64,000 nt of DNA, taken from NCBI RefSeq assembly GCF_003952725.1, contig NZ_CP032509.1:2194001-2258000 (forward strand), read 5' to 3'. The notes beneath the pieces are model-generated. The model ran no database searches. It saw only the letters and a program-made list of their open reading frames with translations, and was not told the DNA's origin. Both the position numbers and the translations under genes were made by a program. Each line of letters opens with the position of its first letter. The first letter of the stretch is position 1. This DNA is from Georhizobium profundi. GTDB taxonomy: Bacteria > Pseudomonadota > Alphaproteobacteria > Rhizobiales > Rhizobiaceae. Positions 17,587-26,401 of this stretch are shown one piece after another.

Positions 17587-18912
17587 ATGTCGCCGCGCTA
17601 CATGCCGGGTTTCGGCAATGATTTCGAAACGGAATCGCTGCCCGGCGCTTTGCCCCAGGGCCGCAACTCACCCCAGAGGCCAGCCTATGGGCTCTATGCC
17701 GAGCAGCTGTCAGGCTCTCCCTTCACGGCACCACGCGGCACCAATGAGCGGTCCTGGCTCTACCGCATCCGCCCGAGCGTGAAGCACACGGGCCGGTTCT
17801 CGCGGATCGACATGCCGTTCTGGAAGAGTGCGCCTTGTCTCGATGACCATTCGCTGGCGCTCGGCCAGTTACGATGGGATCCCGTGCCGGCTCCAGACGG
17901 ACCGACGAACTTCCTGGCCGGCATCCGCACGATGACCACGGCCGGGGATGCGATCGGCCAGGTGGGTATGGCCGCCCATGCCTATGTGTTCAACCAGGAC
18001 ATGGTCGACGACTATTTCTTCAATGCGGACGGCGAAATGCTGATCGTTCCTCAGGATGGCACGATCCGCATCTTCACCGAAATGGGCGTCATCGACGTGG
18101 AGCCGCAGGAAATCGCGCTGCTGCCGCGTGGCATGATGGCGAAAGTCTCGATCGTCGAGCCGGGCAGGGACGGCTTTGCCCGCGGCTATATCTGTGAGAA
18201 TTACGGCGCGAAGTTCACGCTGCCGGATCGTGGGCCGATTGGTGCCAACTGCCTCGCCAATCCGCGCGACTTCAAGACGCCGGTTGCCGCTTACGAAGAC
18301 AAGGAAACGCCCTGCCGCGTGACCGTGAAATGGTGCGGTCAGTTCCATGTCACCGAGATTGGGCATTCGCCGCTCGATGTCGTCGCCTGGCACGGCAACT
18401 ACACGCCCTACAAATACGATTTGCGCACATTCTCGCCCGTCGGCGCGATCCTCTTCGATCATCCGGACCCGTCGATCTTCACGGTGTTGACGGCGCCGAC
18501 GGAGGAGGCGGGTACGGCGAATGTCGATTTCGTTATCTTCCCGCCGCGCTGGATGGTGGCGGAAAACACGTTCCGTCCGCCTTGGTATCATCGCAACATC
18601 ATGAGCGAATTCATGGGCCTGATCACCGGCCAGTACGATGCCAAGGAAAAGGGTTTCGTGCCGGGTGGTATGAGCCTGCACAACATGATGCTGGCGCATG
18701 GTCCCGACGCGCCGGGCTTCGACAAGGCCTCCAACGCCGAATTGAAGCCGGTGAAGCTCGAAAACACCATGGCGTTCATGTTCGAGACGCGGTTTCCGCA
18801 GCAGCTGACCCGCTACGCGGCGGAACTGGAGACGCTGCAGGACGACTACATGGATTGCTGGAACGGCCTGGAACGGCGCTTCGACGGAACACCGGAGGGC
18901 CGCTCTTCGTGA
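17587..18912 (+). CDS. hmgA: homogentisate 1,2-dioxygenase
   Basis: HmgA opens the ring of homogentisate to maleylacetoacetate in phenylalanine/tyrosine degradation. The 441-residue sequence has the family start [19 protein letters not shown] and the Fe-binding region [28 protein letters not shown] followed by [15 protein letters not shown]. The start at ATG 17587 has a GGGAGGAGA ribosome site. The following MBL gene starts within the stop codon (GTGA), so this is the head of a coupled catabolic operon. Confidence 0.95.
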   Translation: MSPRYMPGFGNDFETESLPGALPQGRNSPQRPAYGLYAEQLSGSPFTAPRGTNERSWLYRIRPSVKHTGRFSRIDMPFWKSAPCLDDHSLALGQLRWDPVPAPDGPTNFLAGIRTMTTAGDAIGQVGMAAHAYVFNQDMVDDYFFNADGEMLIVPQDGTIRIFTEMGVIDVEPQEIALLPRGMMAKVSIVEPGRDGFARGYICENYGAKFTLPDRGPIGANCLANPRDFKTPVAAYEDKETPCRVTVKWCGQFHVTEIGHSPLDVVAWHGNYTPYKYDLRTFSPVGAILFDHPDPSIFTVLTAPTEEAGTANVDFVIFPPRWMVAENTFRPPWYHRNIMSEFMGLITGQYDAKEKGFVPGGMSLHNMMLAHGPDAPGFDKASNAELKPVKLENTMAFMFETRFPQQLTRYAAELETLQDDYMDCWNGLERRFDGTPEGRSS

Positions 18913-19811
18913 AGGAGCGCCTCGTTCTTCTGGGCACGAAAGGCGGTCCTGCCATCCGCCCGTTGCCCCACGGCGGCAGCGGGCCATGGCCGACGTCATC
19001 CCTGCTTGAGATTGGGGGGCGACGGATCATCATCGACTGCGGCCTCGGCGTCACGCGTGGTCTGGTCGATGCCGGCGTCCGGCTGGCCGAACTCGATCTG
19101 ATCTTCATCACCCATCTGCACTCCGATCATGTTCTGGAACTCGGCCCGCTCATCCACACGGCCTGGACAGCGGGGCTGAAGACGCCTGTGACGGTCCATG
19201 GTCCGGCGGGTACTGCCGATTATTTTGCCGGCTTCCTCGCGTCCATGCGGTTCGACATCGAGCTCAGGATCGCGGACGAGGGGCGACCGGATCTTCCTGA
19301 CCTCATCTGCATCATCGAGTTTTCCGAGGGTGCCGTGCTCGAAGAGGATGGGCTGAGCGTGAGGGCGCTCAGAGTCGACCATCCGCCGGTGACCGATTGC
19401 TTCGCGTTGCGCTTCGAGACCGACGATACGCGGATCGTCTTTTCGGCCGACACAGCCTACTTTGCCCCGCTTGCCACCTTCGCCCGTGGCGCCGATATCC
19501 TTGTCCATGAAGCCATGCTGGCGGCTGGCGTCGACCGGCTCGTCGCGCGTACCGGCAATGGTGATCGGCTGAAGCAGCATCTGATGGCAAGCCACACGAT
19601 GGCGGAGGATGCTGGCCGCATCGCCACTATGGCCGATGTTGGTCACCTCGTTCTGCATCATCTCATCCCGGCGGACGACCCGGAATTTTCCGAAGCCGAC
19701 TGGCTGGCGGCAGTCGCCGAGACGTGGGACGGTCGCATCACCATAGGCCAAGACGGCCTGGAGATCGCACTGCCGGCCGCAAAGGCCGAAATCGGGAGAG
19801 AGAGCGCATGA
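18909..19811 (+). CDS. metallo-beta-lactamase-fold hydrolase (RNase Z-like)
   Basis: A 300-residue MBL-fold enzyme with the full metal signature THLHSDH and later motifs FSADTAYF and [10 protein letters not shown], resembling the RNase Z/arylsulfatase-like branch. A GTG at 18909 overlaps the hmgA stop as GTGA. The substrate is unknown. In this operon it may act on an activated or lactone by-product of aromatic degradation, but that is inference. It is coupled to the fumarylacetoacetase gene by ATGA at its own end. Confidence 0.85.
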   Translation: MKERLVLLGTKGGPAIRPLPHGGSGPWPTSSLLEIGGRRIIIDCGLGVTRGLVDAGVRLAELDLIFITHLHSDHVLELGPLIHTAWTAGLKTPVTVHGPAGTADYFAGFLASMRFDIELRIADEGRPDLPDLICIIEFSEGAVLEEDGLSVRALRVDHPPVTDCFALRFETDDTRIVFSADTAYFAPLATFARGADILVHEAMLAAGVDRLVARTGNGDRLKQHLMASHTMAEDAGRIATMADVGHLVLHHLIPADDPEFSEADWLAAVAETWDGRITIGQDGLEIALPAAKAEIGRESA

Positions 19812-20824
19812 AACTGGCAACCCTGAAGGACCGCACACGGGACGGCCGGCTGGTCGTGGTGTCGAAGGATCTGACGCTGTGTTCGGAGGTCGGCCATATT
19901 GCGCGCACGCTGCAGGCCGCGCTCGACGATTGGGCGCATGTCGCCCCCCGTCTCAAGCGCGTATACGATGGCATGATGACCGGGTCGCAGCCCACCATGC
20001 GTTTCCACGAGCATGATGCGCAGTCGCCGCTGCCGCGCGCCTACCAGTGGGCGGATGGTTCGGCCTACGTCAATCACGTCGAACTGGTACGCAAGGCCCG
20101 GGGCGCCGAGATGCCGGCAAGCTTCTGGGAAGACCCGCTGATTTACCAGGGAGGATCCGACAGCTTCCTGCCACCGCGCGATCCGATCCGCATGGCGGAC
20201 GAAGCCTACGGCATCGACATGGAAGGCGAGATCGCCGTCATCGTCGACGACGTGCCGATGGGGGCATCTATCGATGAAGCCCGCGCGGCGATAAGGCTCG
20301 TGATGCTCGTCAACGACGTCTCGTTGCGCGGCCTTATCCCCGGCGAACTGGCGAAAGGCTTCGGCTTCTTCCAGTCCAAGCCGTCCTCCGCCTTTTCTCC
20401 CGTCGCCGTGACGCCCGACGATCTGGGCGACGCGTGGGACGGCGGCAAGCTGCATCTTCCGCTTTCGGTCGATCTCAATGGCAAGCCCTTCGGCCGGGCC
20501 GATGCCGGCAAGGACATGACTTTTGATTTCCCTCAACTGATCGCCCATGCTGCGAAGACCCGGCCCTTGTCGGCCGGCACGATCATCGGTTCCGGTACCG
20601 TTTCCAACAAGCTCGATGGTGCGCCAGGCAAGCCGGTCGGCGAGGGCGGGGTCGGATATTCCTGCATCGCGGAAATCCGCATGATCGAAACGATTGCCGG
20701 CGGCAAGCCGCTGACGCCGTTCATGAAATTCGGCGATACGGTCCGCATCGAAATGAAAGACAAGACCGGTCACTCGATCTTCGGAGCGATCGAACAGACG
20801 GTCGAGAAATACGAGAAGGAATAG
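19808..20824 (+). CDS. fumarylacetoacetate hydrolase family protein
   Basis: A 338-residue FAH-family hydrolase, expected to cleave fumarylacetoacetate to fumarate and acetoacetate, which completes the HmgA pathway. The metal-binding core is visible as EAYGIDMEGEIAVI and VNDVSLRGLIP, followed by FFQSKPSSAFSPVAVTPDDLG and GTIIGSGTVSNK. Its length is longer than the ~280 residues of simple FAH-domain proteins and fits the alphaproteobacterial fumarylacetoacetase type. ATG 19808 overlaps the preceding stop (ATGA). No maleylacetoacetate isomerase lies in the operon; the glutathione transferase at 36.8 kb is a distant possibility only. Confidence 0.88.
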   Translation: MKLATLKDRTRDGRLVVVSKDLTLCSEVGHIARTLQAALDDWAHVAPRLKRVYDGMMTGSQPTMRFHEHDAQSPLPRAYQWADGSAYVNHVELVRKARGAEMPASFWEDPLIYQGGSDSFLPPRDPIRMADEAYGIDMEGEIAVIVDDVPMGASIDEARAAIRLVMLVNDVSLRGLIPGELAKGFGFFQSKPSSAFSPVAVTPDDLGDAWDGGKLHLPLSVDLNGKPFGRADAGKDMTFDFPQLIAHAAKTRPLSAGTIIGSGTVSNKLDGAPGKPVGEGGVGYSCIAEIRMIETIAGGKPLTPFMKFGDTVRIEMKDKTGHSIFGAIEQTVEKYEKE

Positions 20825-20830
20825 ATCCCG

Positions 20831-21781
20831 ATGGCAAAAGCGTTCGCGTCGCAAGGCGACATGGCTGACAAGAAGATCTCGTTCACCGAGGTGGGCCGGG
20901 ATCTCTGGGCATTCACCGCTGAAGGCGATCCCAATACGGGCGTGATCATCGGTGACGACAGCGTCATGATCGTCGATGCGCAGGCGACGCCGCGGCTGGC
21001 CAACATGGTCGTCGAAAAGGTTCGCTCCGTCACCGACAAGCCGATTAAGCATGTGGTGCTGACGCATTACCACGCGGTGCGGGTGCTCGGTGCCTCGGCC
21101 TACGCGGCCTCCGAAATCATCATGTCGGACAAGGCGCGCGCGATGGTGGTCGAGCGCGGCCAGGAAGACTGGGATTCGGAATTCGAACGCTTTCCCCGGT
21201 TATTCCAGGGCCATGAGAGCATCCCGGGCCTCACCTGGCCGACGCAGACTTTCGCGGGCCGTATGACGGTCTATCTCGGCACGCGCCGCGTCGATCTCAT
21301 GCATCTCGGCCGTGCGCACACCGCCGGCGACATCGTCGCCCATGTGCCGGACGCCAATGTGATGTTTACCGGCGACATCGTCGAATATCACTCGGCCTGC
21401 TACTGCGGGGATGGCCATTTCGGTGACTGGGGCGGCACGCTCAACGCCATCAAGGCCTTCGATGTCGACGCGATCGCGCCCGGCCGCGGCGATGCGCTTG
21501 TTGGAAAGGCGCTCGTGGGCGAGGCGATCGAGAACACACGCGATTTCGTCGACAGCACTTACCGTCCGGCAAAGCGCATCGCCGCACGTGGTGGCTCGCT
21601 GAAAGAGACGTGGGATGCGGTGCGCGCCGACTGCGATCCGAAATTCGCCAGCTACGCCATCTACGAGCACTGCCTCCCGTTCAACGTCGCCCGCGCCTAT
21701 GACGAGGCCCGCGGCATCGACACGCCGCGTATTTGGACGGCCGAACGCGACAAGGCGATGTGGAACGCGCTGCAAGCCTGA
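20831..21781 (+). CDS. MBL-fold protein with altered metal motif
   Basis: A 316-residue MBL-fold protein at the end of the hmg operon, six bases after the FAH stop. The core HxHxDH motif is replaced by HYHAVR (residues 79-84), so the Asp and His that normally hold the second metal are missing. Later ligand-like positions remain (GRAHTAGD, MFTGDIVEYHSACYCGDGHFGDW). It may use one metal, a different metal set, or have a non-hydrolytic role. Family membership is clear; activity is uncertain. Confidence 0.82.
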   Translation: MAKAFASQGDMADKKISFTEVGRDLWAFTAEGDPNTGVIIGDDSVMIVDAQATPRLANMVVEKVRSVTDKPIKHVVLTHYHAVRVLGASAYAASEIIMSDKARAMVVERGQEDWDSEFERFPRLFQGHESIPGLTWPTQTFAGRMTVYLGTRRVDLMHLGRAHTAGDIVAHVPDANVMFTGDIVEYHSACYCGDGHFGDWGGTLNAIKAFDVDAIAPGRGDALVGKALVGEAIENTRDFVDSTYRPAKRIAARGGSLKETWDAVRADCDPKFASYAIYEHCLPFNVARAYDEARGIDTPRIWTAERDKAMWNALQA

Positions 21782-21811
21782 CGGAGATGAAACAAAGACC
21801 GTTGCCCGGTT

Positions 21812-21840
21812 TCAAGCGATATCCACCGTATATCGCTTGA
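21812..21840. repeat. perfect 11-bp inverted repeat at the vapC 3' end
   Basis: TCAAGCGATAT and ATATCGCTTGA flank a seven-base loop. The left arm contains the vapC stop codon and its last codons. No T-run follows on either strand, so it is not a standard terminator, though it could protect the transcript end or stop convergent transcription from the hmg operon. Confidence 0.75.
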
Positions 21841-22183
21841 GCTGCCTGTCAGCCGTCAGAATGGTCAAGCCAACCGTCTTTGCCTGGGCGATGAGAAGCC
21901 GATCGAAGGGATCGCGATGATGCTGCGGCAGGTCTTTCAGAGCTTCGATATGCGCCAGCTCGATCGGCAGAATGGAGAAGCCGGCGCTCTCGATCTTTTC
22001 GTTCAGCCTTGGCGGCGCCTCAAGCTTTCCCAGCGCAGTCTTGATCGCGATTTCCCAAAGCGAAGCGATGCTGACGAAGATCAACGCGTCGGAATTCAGG
22101 ATCGCCGTATGCTGTTCGGAAAGCTCATCCGATCCATCAAGCGCCCAGATCAGGACATGAGTATCCGCCAGATAGGCGGTCAC
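21812..22183 (-). CDS. vapC: PIN-domain ribonuclease toxin (VapC family)
   Basis: A 123-residue PIN-domain toxin, a Mg-dependent RNase of type II toxin-antitoxin systems. The acidic residues are in place: LADTHVLIWAL (Asp7), IASLWEIAIK (Glu), DPFDRLLIAQA and ILTADRQL. The start is a GTG overlapping the antitoxin stop (GTGA). It is closest in wording to the VapC22-like/PIN_Sll0205 group. The pair sits between the hmg operon and an FAD hydroxylase gene, a typical chromosomal TA insertion. Confidence 0.9.
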   Translation of the reverse strand: MTAYLADTHVLIWALDGSDELSEQHTAILNSDALIFVSIASLWEIAIKTALGKLEAPPRLNEKIESAGFSILPIELAHIEALKDLPQHHRDPFDRLLIAQAKTVGLTILTADRQLKRYTVDIA

Positions 22184-22404
22184 TTGATATACTCGTCCCA
22201 TTCGGGACCAAGCACATCGAAATCTTCTGCGATTTTGAACTGGCCCTTGAACGCACCGATCCTCGGCAGACGTTCCACCGGCTTCTCCGCGCTGACCTTC
22301 ACATACGGCTTGCCATGCCGCGTCACGACGATGTCTTCGCCGGCGGCTGCCTTGCGCAGGATTTCGGACAAATTCGCCTTCATTTCCGCAACGGTGACGT
22401 TCAT
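22180..22404 (-). CDS. vapB: Phd/YefM-type antitoxin of the VapC pair
   Basis: A 74-residue antitoxin starting MNVTVAEMKANLSEILRKAAAGE, the Phd/YefM N-terminal DNA-binding fold (VTRHGKPYVKV), with a C-terminal tail that neutralises the toxin. ATG 22404 has GGAG six bases upstream. It precedes and is coupled to vapC, the usual order. The AT-rich patch at 22418-22440 (AATTATGGCCATAATT, a near-perfect palindrome) is a good candidate for its own operator. Confidence 0.9.
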   Translation of the reverse strand: MNVTVAEMKANLSEILRKAAAGEDIVVTRHGKPYVKVSAEKPVERLPRIGAFKGQFKIAEDFDVLGPEWDEYIK

Positions 22405-22421
22405 GGCGAGCTCCAAGAATT

Positions 22422-22437
22422 ATGGCCATAATTTAGG
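22422..22437. promoter_or_regulatory. palindromic operator candidate of the TA pair
   Basis: AATTATGGCCATAATT is a perfect 16-bp palindrome just upstream of the antitoxin gene and close to the divergent FAD hydroxylase gene. Autoregulation by antitoxin or toxin-antitoxin complex at such palindromes is standard for this family; binding here is inferred. Confidence 0.65.
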
Positions 22438-22467
22438 CCATACCCGCTATTTCCGCAAGGAAGCCTG

Positions 22468-24087
22468 ATGCCGAGCTTCACCCACACGCCGTTCGAAGTC
22501 ACTTGTCCGCCGGAGCTTACAGCCGGGGCGGTGCCCGAGCGGTACCCGGTCGTCATCGTCGGGGCAGGGCCGATCGGTCTGGCTCTCGCGATCGATCTCG
22601 CGCTGAAGGGCGTGGCTTCCGTCGTGCTTGACGACAACGACGTTGTATCGGTCGGTTCGCGGGCCATCTGCTGGGCTAAGCGGTCGCTGGAAATCTTCGA
22701 TCGTCTCGGCGTGGCCGATCGCATGCTGGCGAAGGGCGTCACCTGGAAGGTCGGCCGGTTGTTTCACCGCGACCGCGACGTCTACAATTTCGATCTGCTG
22801 CCTGAAGCCGGGCACAAGATGCCGGCCTTCATCAACCTCCAGCAATATTACGTCGAGCAGTATCTCGTCGACCGGTGCCGGGACTTCCCGGATTTGATCG
22901 ATCTGCGCTTCCGCAACAAGGTTGTGGCGCTGCGCCAGCAGGGCGATGGCGCGCGTCTTTCGGTCGAAACGCCTTTCGGCGCCTACGACCTGACCGCCGA
23001 CTGGCTGATGGCTTGCGATGGCTCCAGGTCTGCGCTGCGCGACATGATGGGTCTGGAGTTCAGCGGCCGGCTGTTCGAAGAGCGCTTCCTCATCGCCGAC
23101 ATCCGATTGGAGGACGAGCTTTTTGCCTCCGGCGAGGCTGAGCGGCATTTCTGGTTCGAGCCTCCGTTTCACGAGGGGCAATCGGCACTACTCCACAAGC
23201 AGCCGGACAACATCTACCGCATCGACCTGCAACTTGGCTGGGATGCCGATCCCGTCGAAGAGAAACAACCGGAACGGGTGCTCCCGCGCATTCGCGCCAT
23301 CGTCGGCGATAGGCCGTTCGAATTGGACTGGGTCTCTGTCTACACGTTCCAGTGCCGCCGGCTCGATCGGTTCGTGCATGGCCGTGTCGTCTTCGTCGGC
23401 GATAGCGCCCATGTGGTATCGCCCTTCGGAGCGCGCGGCGGCAATGGCGGCATGCACGACGTCGACAATCTCGGCTGGAAGCTTGCGGCGGTAATCCAGG
23501 GCAAGGCTCCGGAGGCGTTGATCGAGAGCTACAACGAAGAGCGTGTCCACGGCGCCGACGAAAACATTGGGCATTCCTCCAACGCGACCAATTTCATGAC
23601 CCCGAAGACGGCGATGGAGCGCATCTTCCGCGATGAGGTCCTTCGGCTTGCGGCCGACGCGCCCTTTGCCCGGCGTCTCGTCAATTCCGGTCGGCTGTCG
23701 CTGCCCTGTTCGCTGGAAGGGCTGTCGCTGCAGACGCCGTGCGACACCGGCGCACCCGTCAAGCCGGGCACTGTTCTGCCCGATGCGCCGCTGCTCAAGG
23801 GCAACCGCTCGACCTGGCTGCTCAACGAGATCGGCGGCGAATTCTGCCTGCTGACAACGGAACGTGACAGGCCAATGTCGCACGACTTGCCGATGATCCA
23901 GATCGCGGCCGATGCTTCGGCAGGCGACGACTGCCTGATCGATCTGGACGGCCATGCGCTTAGGCGGCTCGGTCAGGGTTTCACCTACCTCGTTCGGCCG
24001 GACCAGCACATCGCGGCAGCGTTCGTCGCACCCAGCGCCGACGACATTGCCACTGCACATCAACGCGCGCTTGGAGCCGGCCGATGA
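22468..24087 (+). CDS. FAD-dependent aromatic hydroxylase (MhpA/PheA-like)
   Basis: A 539-residue flavoprotein monooxygenase. It has the N-terminal dinucleotide motif VVIVGAGPIGLALAIDLA, a central DG-type motif (ADWLMACDGSRSALRD) and the GD motif GDSAHVVSPFGARGGNGGMHD. Its layout matches 3-(3-hydroxyphenyl)propionate or related phenol hydroxylases using NAD(P)H. AAGGAAG precedes ATG 22468. It overlaps a DUF2783 gene by ATGA, a pairing that recurs in proteobacteria. The aromatic substrate is not known; proximity to hmgA may mean a role in hydroxyphenyl compound breakdown. Confidence 0.88.
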   Translation: MPSFTHTPFEVTCPPELTAGAVPERYPVVIVGAGPIGLALAIDLALKGVASVVLDDNDVVSVGSRAICWAKRSLEIFDRLGVADRMLAKGVTWKVGRLFHRDRDVYNFDLLPEAGHKMPAFINLQQYYVEQYLVDRCRDFPDLIDLRFRNKVVALRQQGDGARLSVETPFGAYDLTADWLMACDGSRSALRDMMGLEFSGRLFEERFLIADIRLEDELFASGEAERHFWFEPPFHEGQSALLHKQPDNIYRIDLQLGWDADPVEEKQPERVLPRIRAIVGDRPFELDWVSVYTFQCRRLDRFVHGRVVFVGDSAHVVSPFGARGGNGGMHDVDNLGWKLAAVIQGKAPEALIESYNEERVHGADENIGHSSNATNFMTPKTAMERIFRDEVLRLAADAPFARRLVNSGRLSLPCSLEGLSLQTPCDTGAPVKPGTVLPDAPLLKGNRSTWLLNEIGGEFCLLTTERDRPMSHDLPMIQIAADASAGDDCLIDLDGHALRRLGQGFTYLVRPDQHIAAAFVAPSADDIATAHQRALGAGR

Positions 24088-24281
24088 CCGACATTCTTCA
24101 AGACCGGCTGGGCCCCGCCGGCGATCGGTTCTATGCCGAGCTCATGGCGGCGCAACGGGCCCTCTCCAACGACGAAGCACAGCGCTTCAACGCCCGGCTC
24201 ATTCTCCTGATGGCGAATACCATCGGCGATGGCGAGACGCTGTCTGCGCTGATCCGCGAGGCCGCGCGGCACAAGGCCTGA
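24084..24281 (+). CDS. DUF2783 small protein
   Basis: A 65-residue protein with the DUF2783 pattern: DRFYAELMAAQRALSND followed by NARLILLMANTIGD. It overlaps the hydroxylase gene by four bases (ATGA) and is presumably co-translated with it. It may be a helper or stabilising subunit of the flavoprotein, which is a guess from linkage. No signal peptide. Confidence 0.8.
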   Translation: MTDILQDRLGPAGDRFYAELMAAQRALSNDEAQRFNARLILLMANTIGDGETLSALIREAARHKA

Positions 24282-24348
24282 AGCCTCTTCCGTTTTGGCG
24301 GTAGAGCGCCTATCCCTCGCGCTCCAACGCATGAAGGGAGATTGCGCC

Positions 24349-25401
24349 ATGGCATGGCAGCCGGCTGAAAACCGTTACGAAACGATGCGCTACAACCGTT
24401 GCGGCCGCAGCGGCTTGAAGCTCCCCGCGATCTCCCTCGGTCTCTGGCACAATTTCGGCGACGACACACCCCATCAGACCAAACGCGACATCTGCCGCCG
24501 CGCCTTCGATCTCGGCATCACCCATTTCGACCTCGCCAACAATTACGGCCCGCCGCCCGGATCGGCCGAAACGGCCTTTGGCGAAATCCTACGGACCGAT
24601 TTTGCCGGCTACCGCGATCAACTCATCATCTCGTCCAAGGCTGGCTACGACATGTGGCCGGGGCCCTATGGCGAGTGGGGCAGCCGCAAATATGTGATTG
24701 CCTCCTGCGACCAGAGCCTGAAGCGGATGGGTCTCGACTATGTCGACATCTTCTATTCGCACCGCTTCGATCCGGAGACGCCGCTTGAAGAAACGATGAT
24801 GGCGCTCGATCAGATCGTGCGTTCGGGCAAGGCCCTTTACGCGGGCATCTCGTCCTATAACGCCCAGCGAACGCGGGAAGCTGCGGCGATCCTCAAGGAC
24901 CTCGGCACGCCGTGTCTCATCCACCAGCCGAGCTATTCGATGCTCAACCGCTGGGTCGAAGATGACGGCCTTCTCGATGCGCTCGACGATCTCGGCATCG
25001 GCTCGATCGTCTTCTCGCCGCTCGCCCAGGGCATGCTCACGATCAAGTATCTGAAGGGCGTGCCGGAGGATAGCCGTGCCAGCCAAGGCAAGTCCCTGAT
25101 GCCGGAGTTCCTCAACGACAAGAACCTCGCCAATATCCGCGCGCTGAACGAGATCGCCGAGAAGCGCGGCCAGACGCTGGCACAAATGGCCATCGCCTGG
25201 GTTCTGCGCGGTGGCCGCGTCACCTCGGCGCTCATCGGCGCCAGCCGCGTGTCGCAGGTGGAAGATTGTGTCGGTGCGCTCGCCAATCTCGATTTCACCG
25301 ACACTGAACTGGCCGAAATCGACAGTTACGCCCGTGAGGCCGACATCAATCTCTGGGCCGCATCGGCAGAGCGCAAAGGGCCTGCCCGTAAAAAGAAGTG
25401 A
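24349..25401 (+). CDS. aldo/keto reductase (YghZ/Gpr-like)
   Basis: A 350-residue NADPH-dependent aldo/keto reductase of the YghZ (glyceraldehyde-3-phosphate reductase) type. Catalytic tetrad candidates are visible: Asp and Tyr in HFDLANNYGPPPGSAE, Lys in IISSKAGYDMWPGPYGEWG and His in IFYSHRFDP. The family signature YNRCGRSGLKLPAISLGLWHNFG is present. ATG 24349 (MAWQPAENRY) follows GGGAGA; upstream in-frame codons to 24295 are not family-like. It is probably a separate unit from the hydroxylase pair. Confidence 0.9.
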   Translation: MAWQPAENRYETMRYNRCGRSGLKLPAISLGLWHNFGDDTPHQTKRDICRRAFDLGITHFDLANNYGPPPGSAETAFGEILRTDFAGYRDQLIISSKAGYDMWPGPYGEWGSRKYVIASCDQSLKRMGLDYVDIFYSHRFDPETPLEETMMALDQIVRSGKALYAGISSYNAQRTREAAAILKDLGTPCLIHQPSYSMLNRWVEDDGLLDALDDLGIGSIVFSPLAQGMLTIKYLKGVPEDSRASQGKSLMPEFLNDKNLANIRALNEIAEKRGQTLAQMAIAWVLRGGRVTSALIGASRVSQVEDCVGALANLDFTDTELAEIDSYAREADINLWAASAERKGPARKKK

Positions 25402-25473
25402 AGCGTCGGCTTTTGCTCAAGAAATGAGCATTGGCAGCGGTTGTGTTTTGTCGCGGCCGCTGTCACCAATCGT

Positions 25474-25632
25474 TGCGACGGTGCCTTGATCTTCAAGGTG
25501 AAACGGGAAGCCGGTGAAAAGCCGGCGCCGCCCCCGCGACTGTCAGGGACGATGCCCTTCCATCATGCCACTGGTGCGCTTCTTGCATCGGGAAGGCGGA
25601 GGGGATTGGTCCCGAGCCAGGAGACCGGCCGT
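25474..25632 (+). promoter_or_regulatory. cobalamin (B12) riboswitch
   Basis: The segment has the ordered parts of an AdoCbl-type riboswitch. These are GGTGCC near 25480, AAGGTGAAACGGGAAGCCGGTG, AAGCCGGCGCCGCCCCCGCGACTGT, the central CCACTGG loop, and CGGGAAGGCGG ... GAGCCAGGAGACCGGCC (the B12 box, near 25614-25630). It lies upstream of the HupE-type gene with about 65 bases to its start, so B12 should repress that metal importer. This is one of the clearest RNA elements in the window. Confidence 0.93.
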
Positions 25633-25697
25633 CAGCCACGCGGCAAAGCCGCAGATACGACCCAAAGATGGGGCGGAGGGCCCCGAAAGGATTTGAT

Positions 25698-26306
25698 ATG
25701 CGCATATTGACCACACTTGCAGCCTTCGCGCTTTCGACCGGGGCGGCCTTTGCCCATCCCGGGCATGGCGGCCATGACAATGCAAGCTTCGCCTATGGTT
25801 TCATGCACCCGCTGGGCGGCCTAGATCACCTGCTTGCCATGATCGCCGTCGGCTTCCTGGCGTATTTGGTCGCTGACCGCACAAGTTCGAAACGGCCGCT
25901 CTGGCTCGTCCCGGCAGCCTTCGTCGGCGCCATGGCGATCGGCGGCGTTCTTGGCGCATTCGCGTTCGATCTGCCGCTCGTCGAACTCGGCATCGGCCTG
26001 TCGATCGTTGCCATCGGTGCAGCCGCCGCGTTCGGTCGCCAGATGCCGGTCGCAGCAGCCATGGCTCTCGTCGGCTTCTTCGCCATCTTCCACGGTCATG
26101 CGCACGGCACCGAAATGCCGCAGGACAGCGCAGGGCTCGCCTATGGCCTCGGCTTCATGGCTGCGACAGCTCTGCTCCATGCTGCAGGCATCGCAGCCGG
26201 TCTTGGTATCGGCAAGCTTTCGCGCTCGCAGGGCGTGCTTGCAGCGCGCGCCGGTGGCGGCGTGATGGCGCTTGCCGGTGTCGCCATCGTGGCCGGCATC
26301 ATCTGA
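25698..26306 (+). CDS. HupE/UreJ-type metal (probably cobalt) permease
   Basis: A 202-residue membrane protein of the HupE/UreJ family. It has a signal-like N terminus, the metal-binding start HPGHGGHD after cleavage, the family motif FMHPLGGLDHLLAM, and about six membrane segments including FAIFHGHAHGTEMP. Family members move nickel or cobalt. The cobalamin riboswitch upstream argues that this one imports cobalt for B12 synthesis. ATG 25698 is chosen because it gives the proper signal sequence. A bidirectional terminator follows. Confidence 0.9.
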   Translation: MRILTTLAAFALSTGAAFAHPGHGGHDNASFAYGFMHPLGGLDHLLAMIAVGFLAYLVADRTSSKRPLWLVPAAFVGAMAIGGVLGAFAFDLPLVELGIGLSIVAIGAAAAFGRQMPVAAAMALVGFFAIFHGHAHGTEMPQDSAGLAYGLGFMAATALLHAAGIAAGLGIGKLSRSQGVLAARAGGGVMALAGVAIVAGII

Positions 26307-26336
26307 TATTTGGCAGGACTGCGATCACCGCGATTA

Positions 26337-26373
26337 GAAAAAATGGCCCCGGCAGCGCTGCCGGGGCGTTTCT
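26337..26373. terminator. bidirectional rho-independent terminator
   Basis: An 11-bp perfect palindrome (GCCCCGGCAGC/GCTGCCGGGGC) is flanked by an A-run on the left and a T-rich run on the right. It serves both the HupE-type gene and convergent znuA. Confidence 0.88.
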
Positions 26374-26401
26374 TCGTTGGGGTTTCAATCAAGCGTAGCG
26401 A

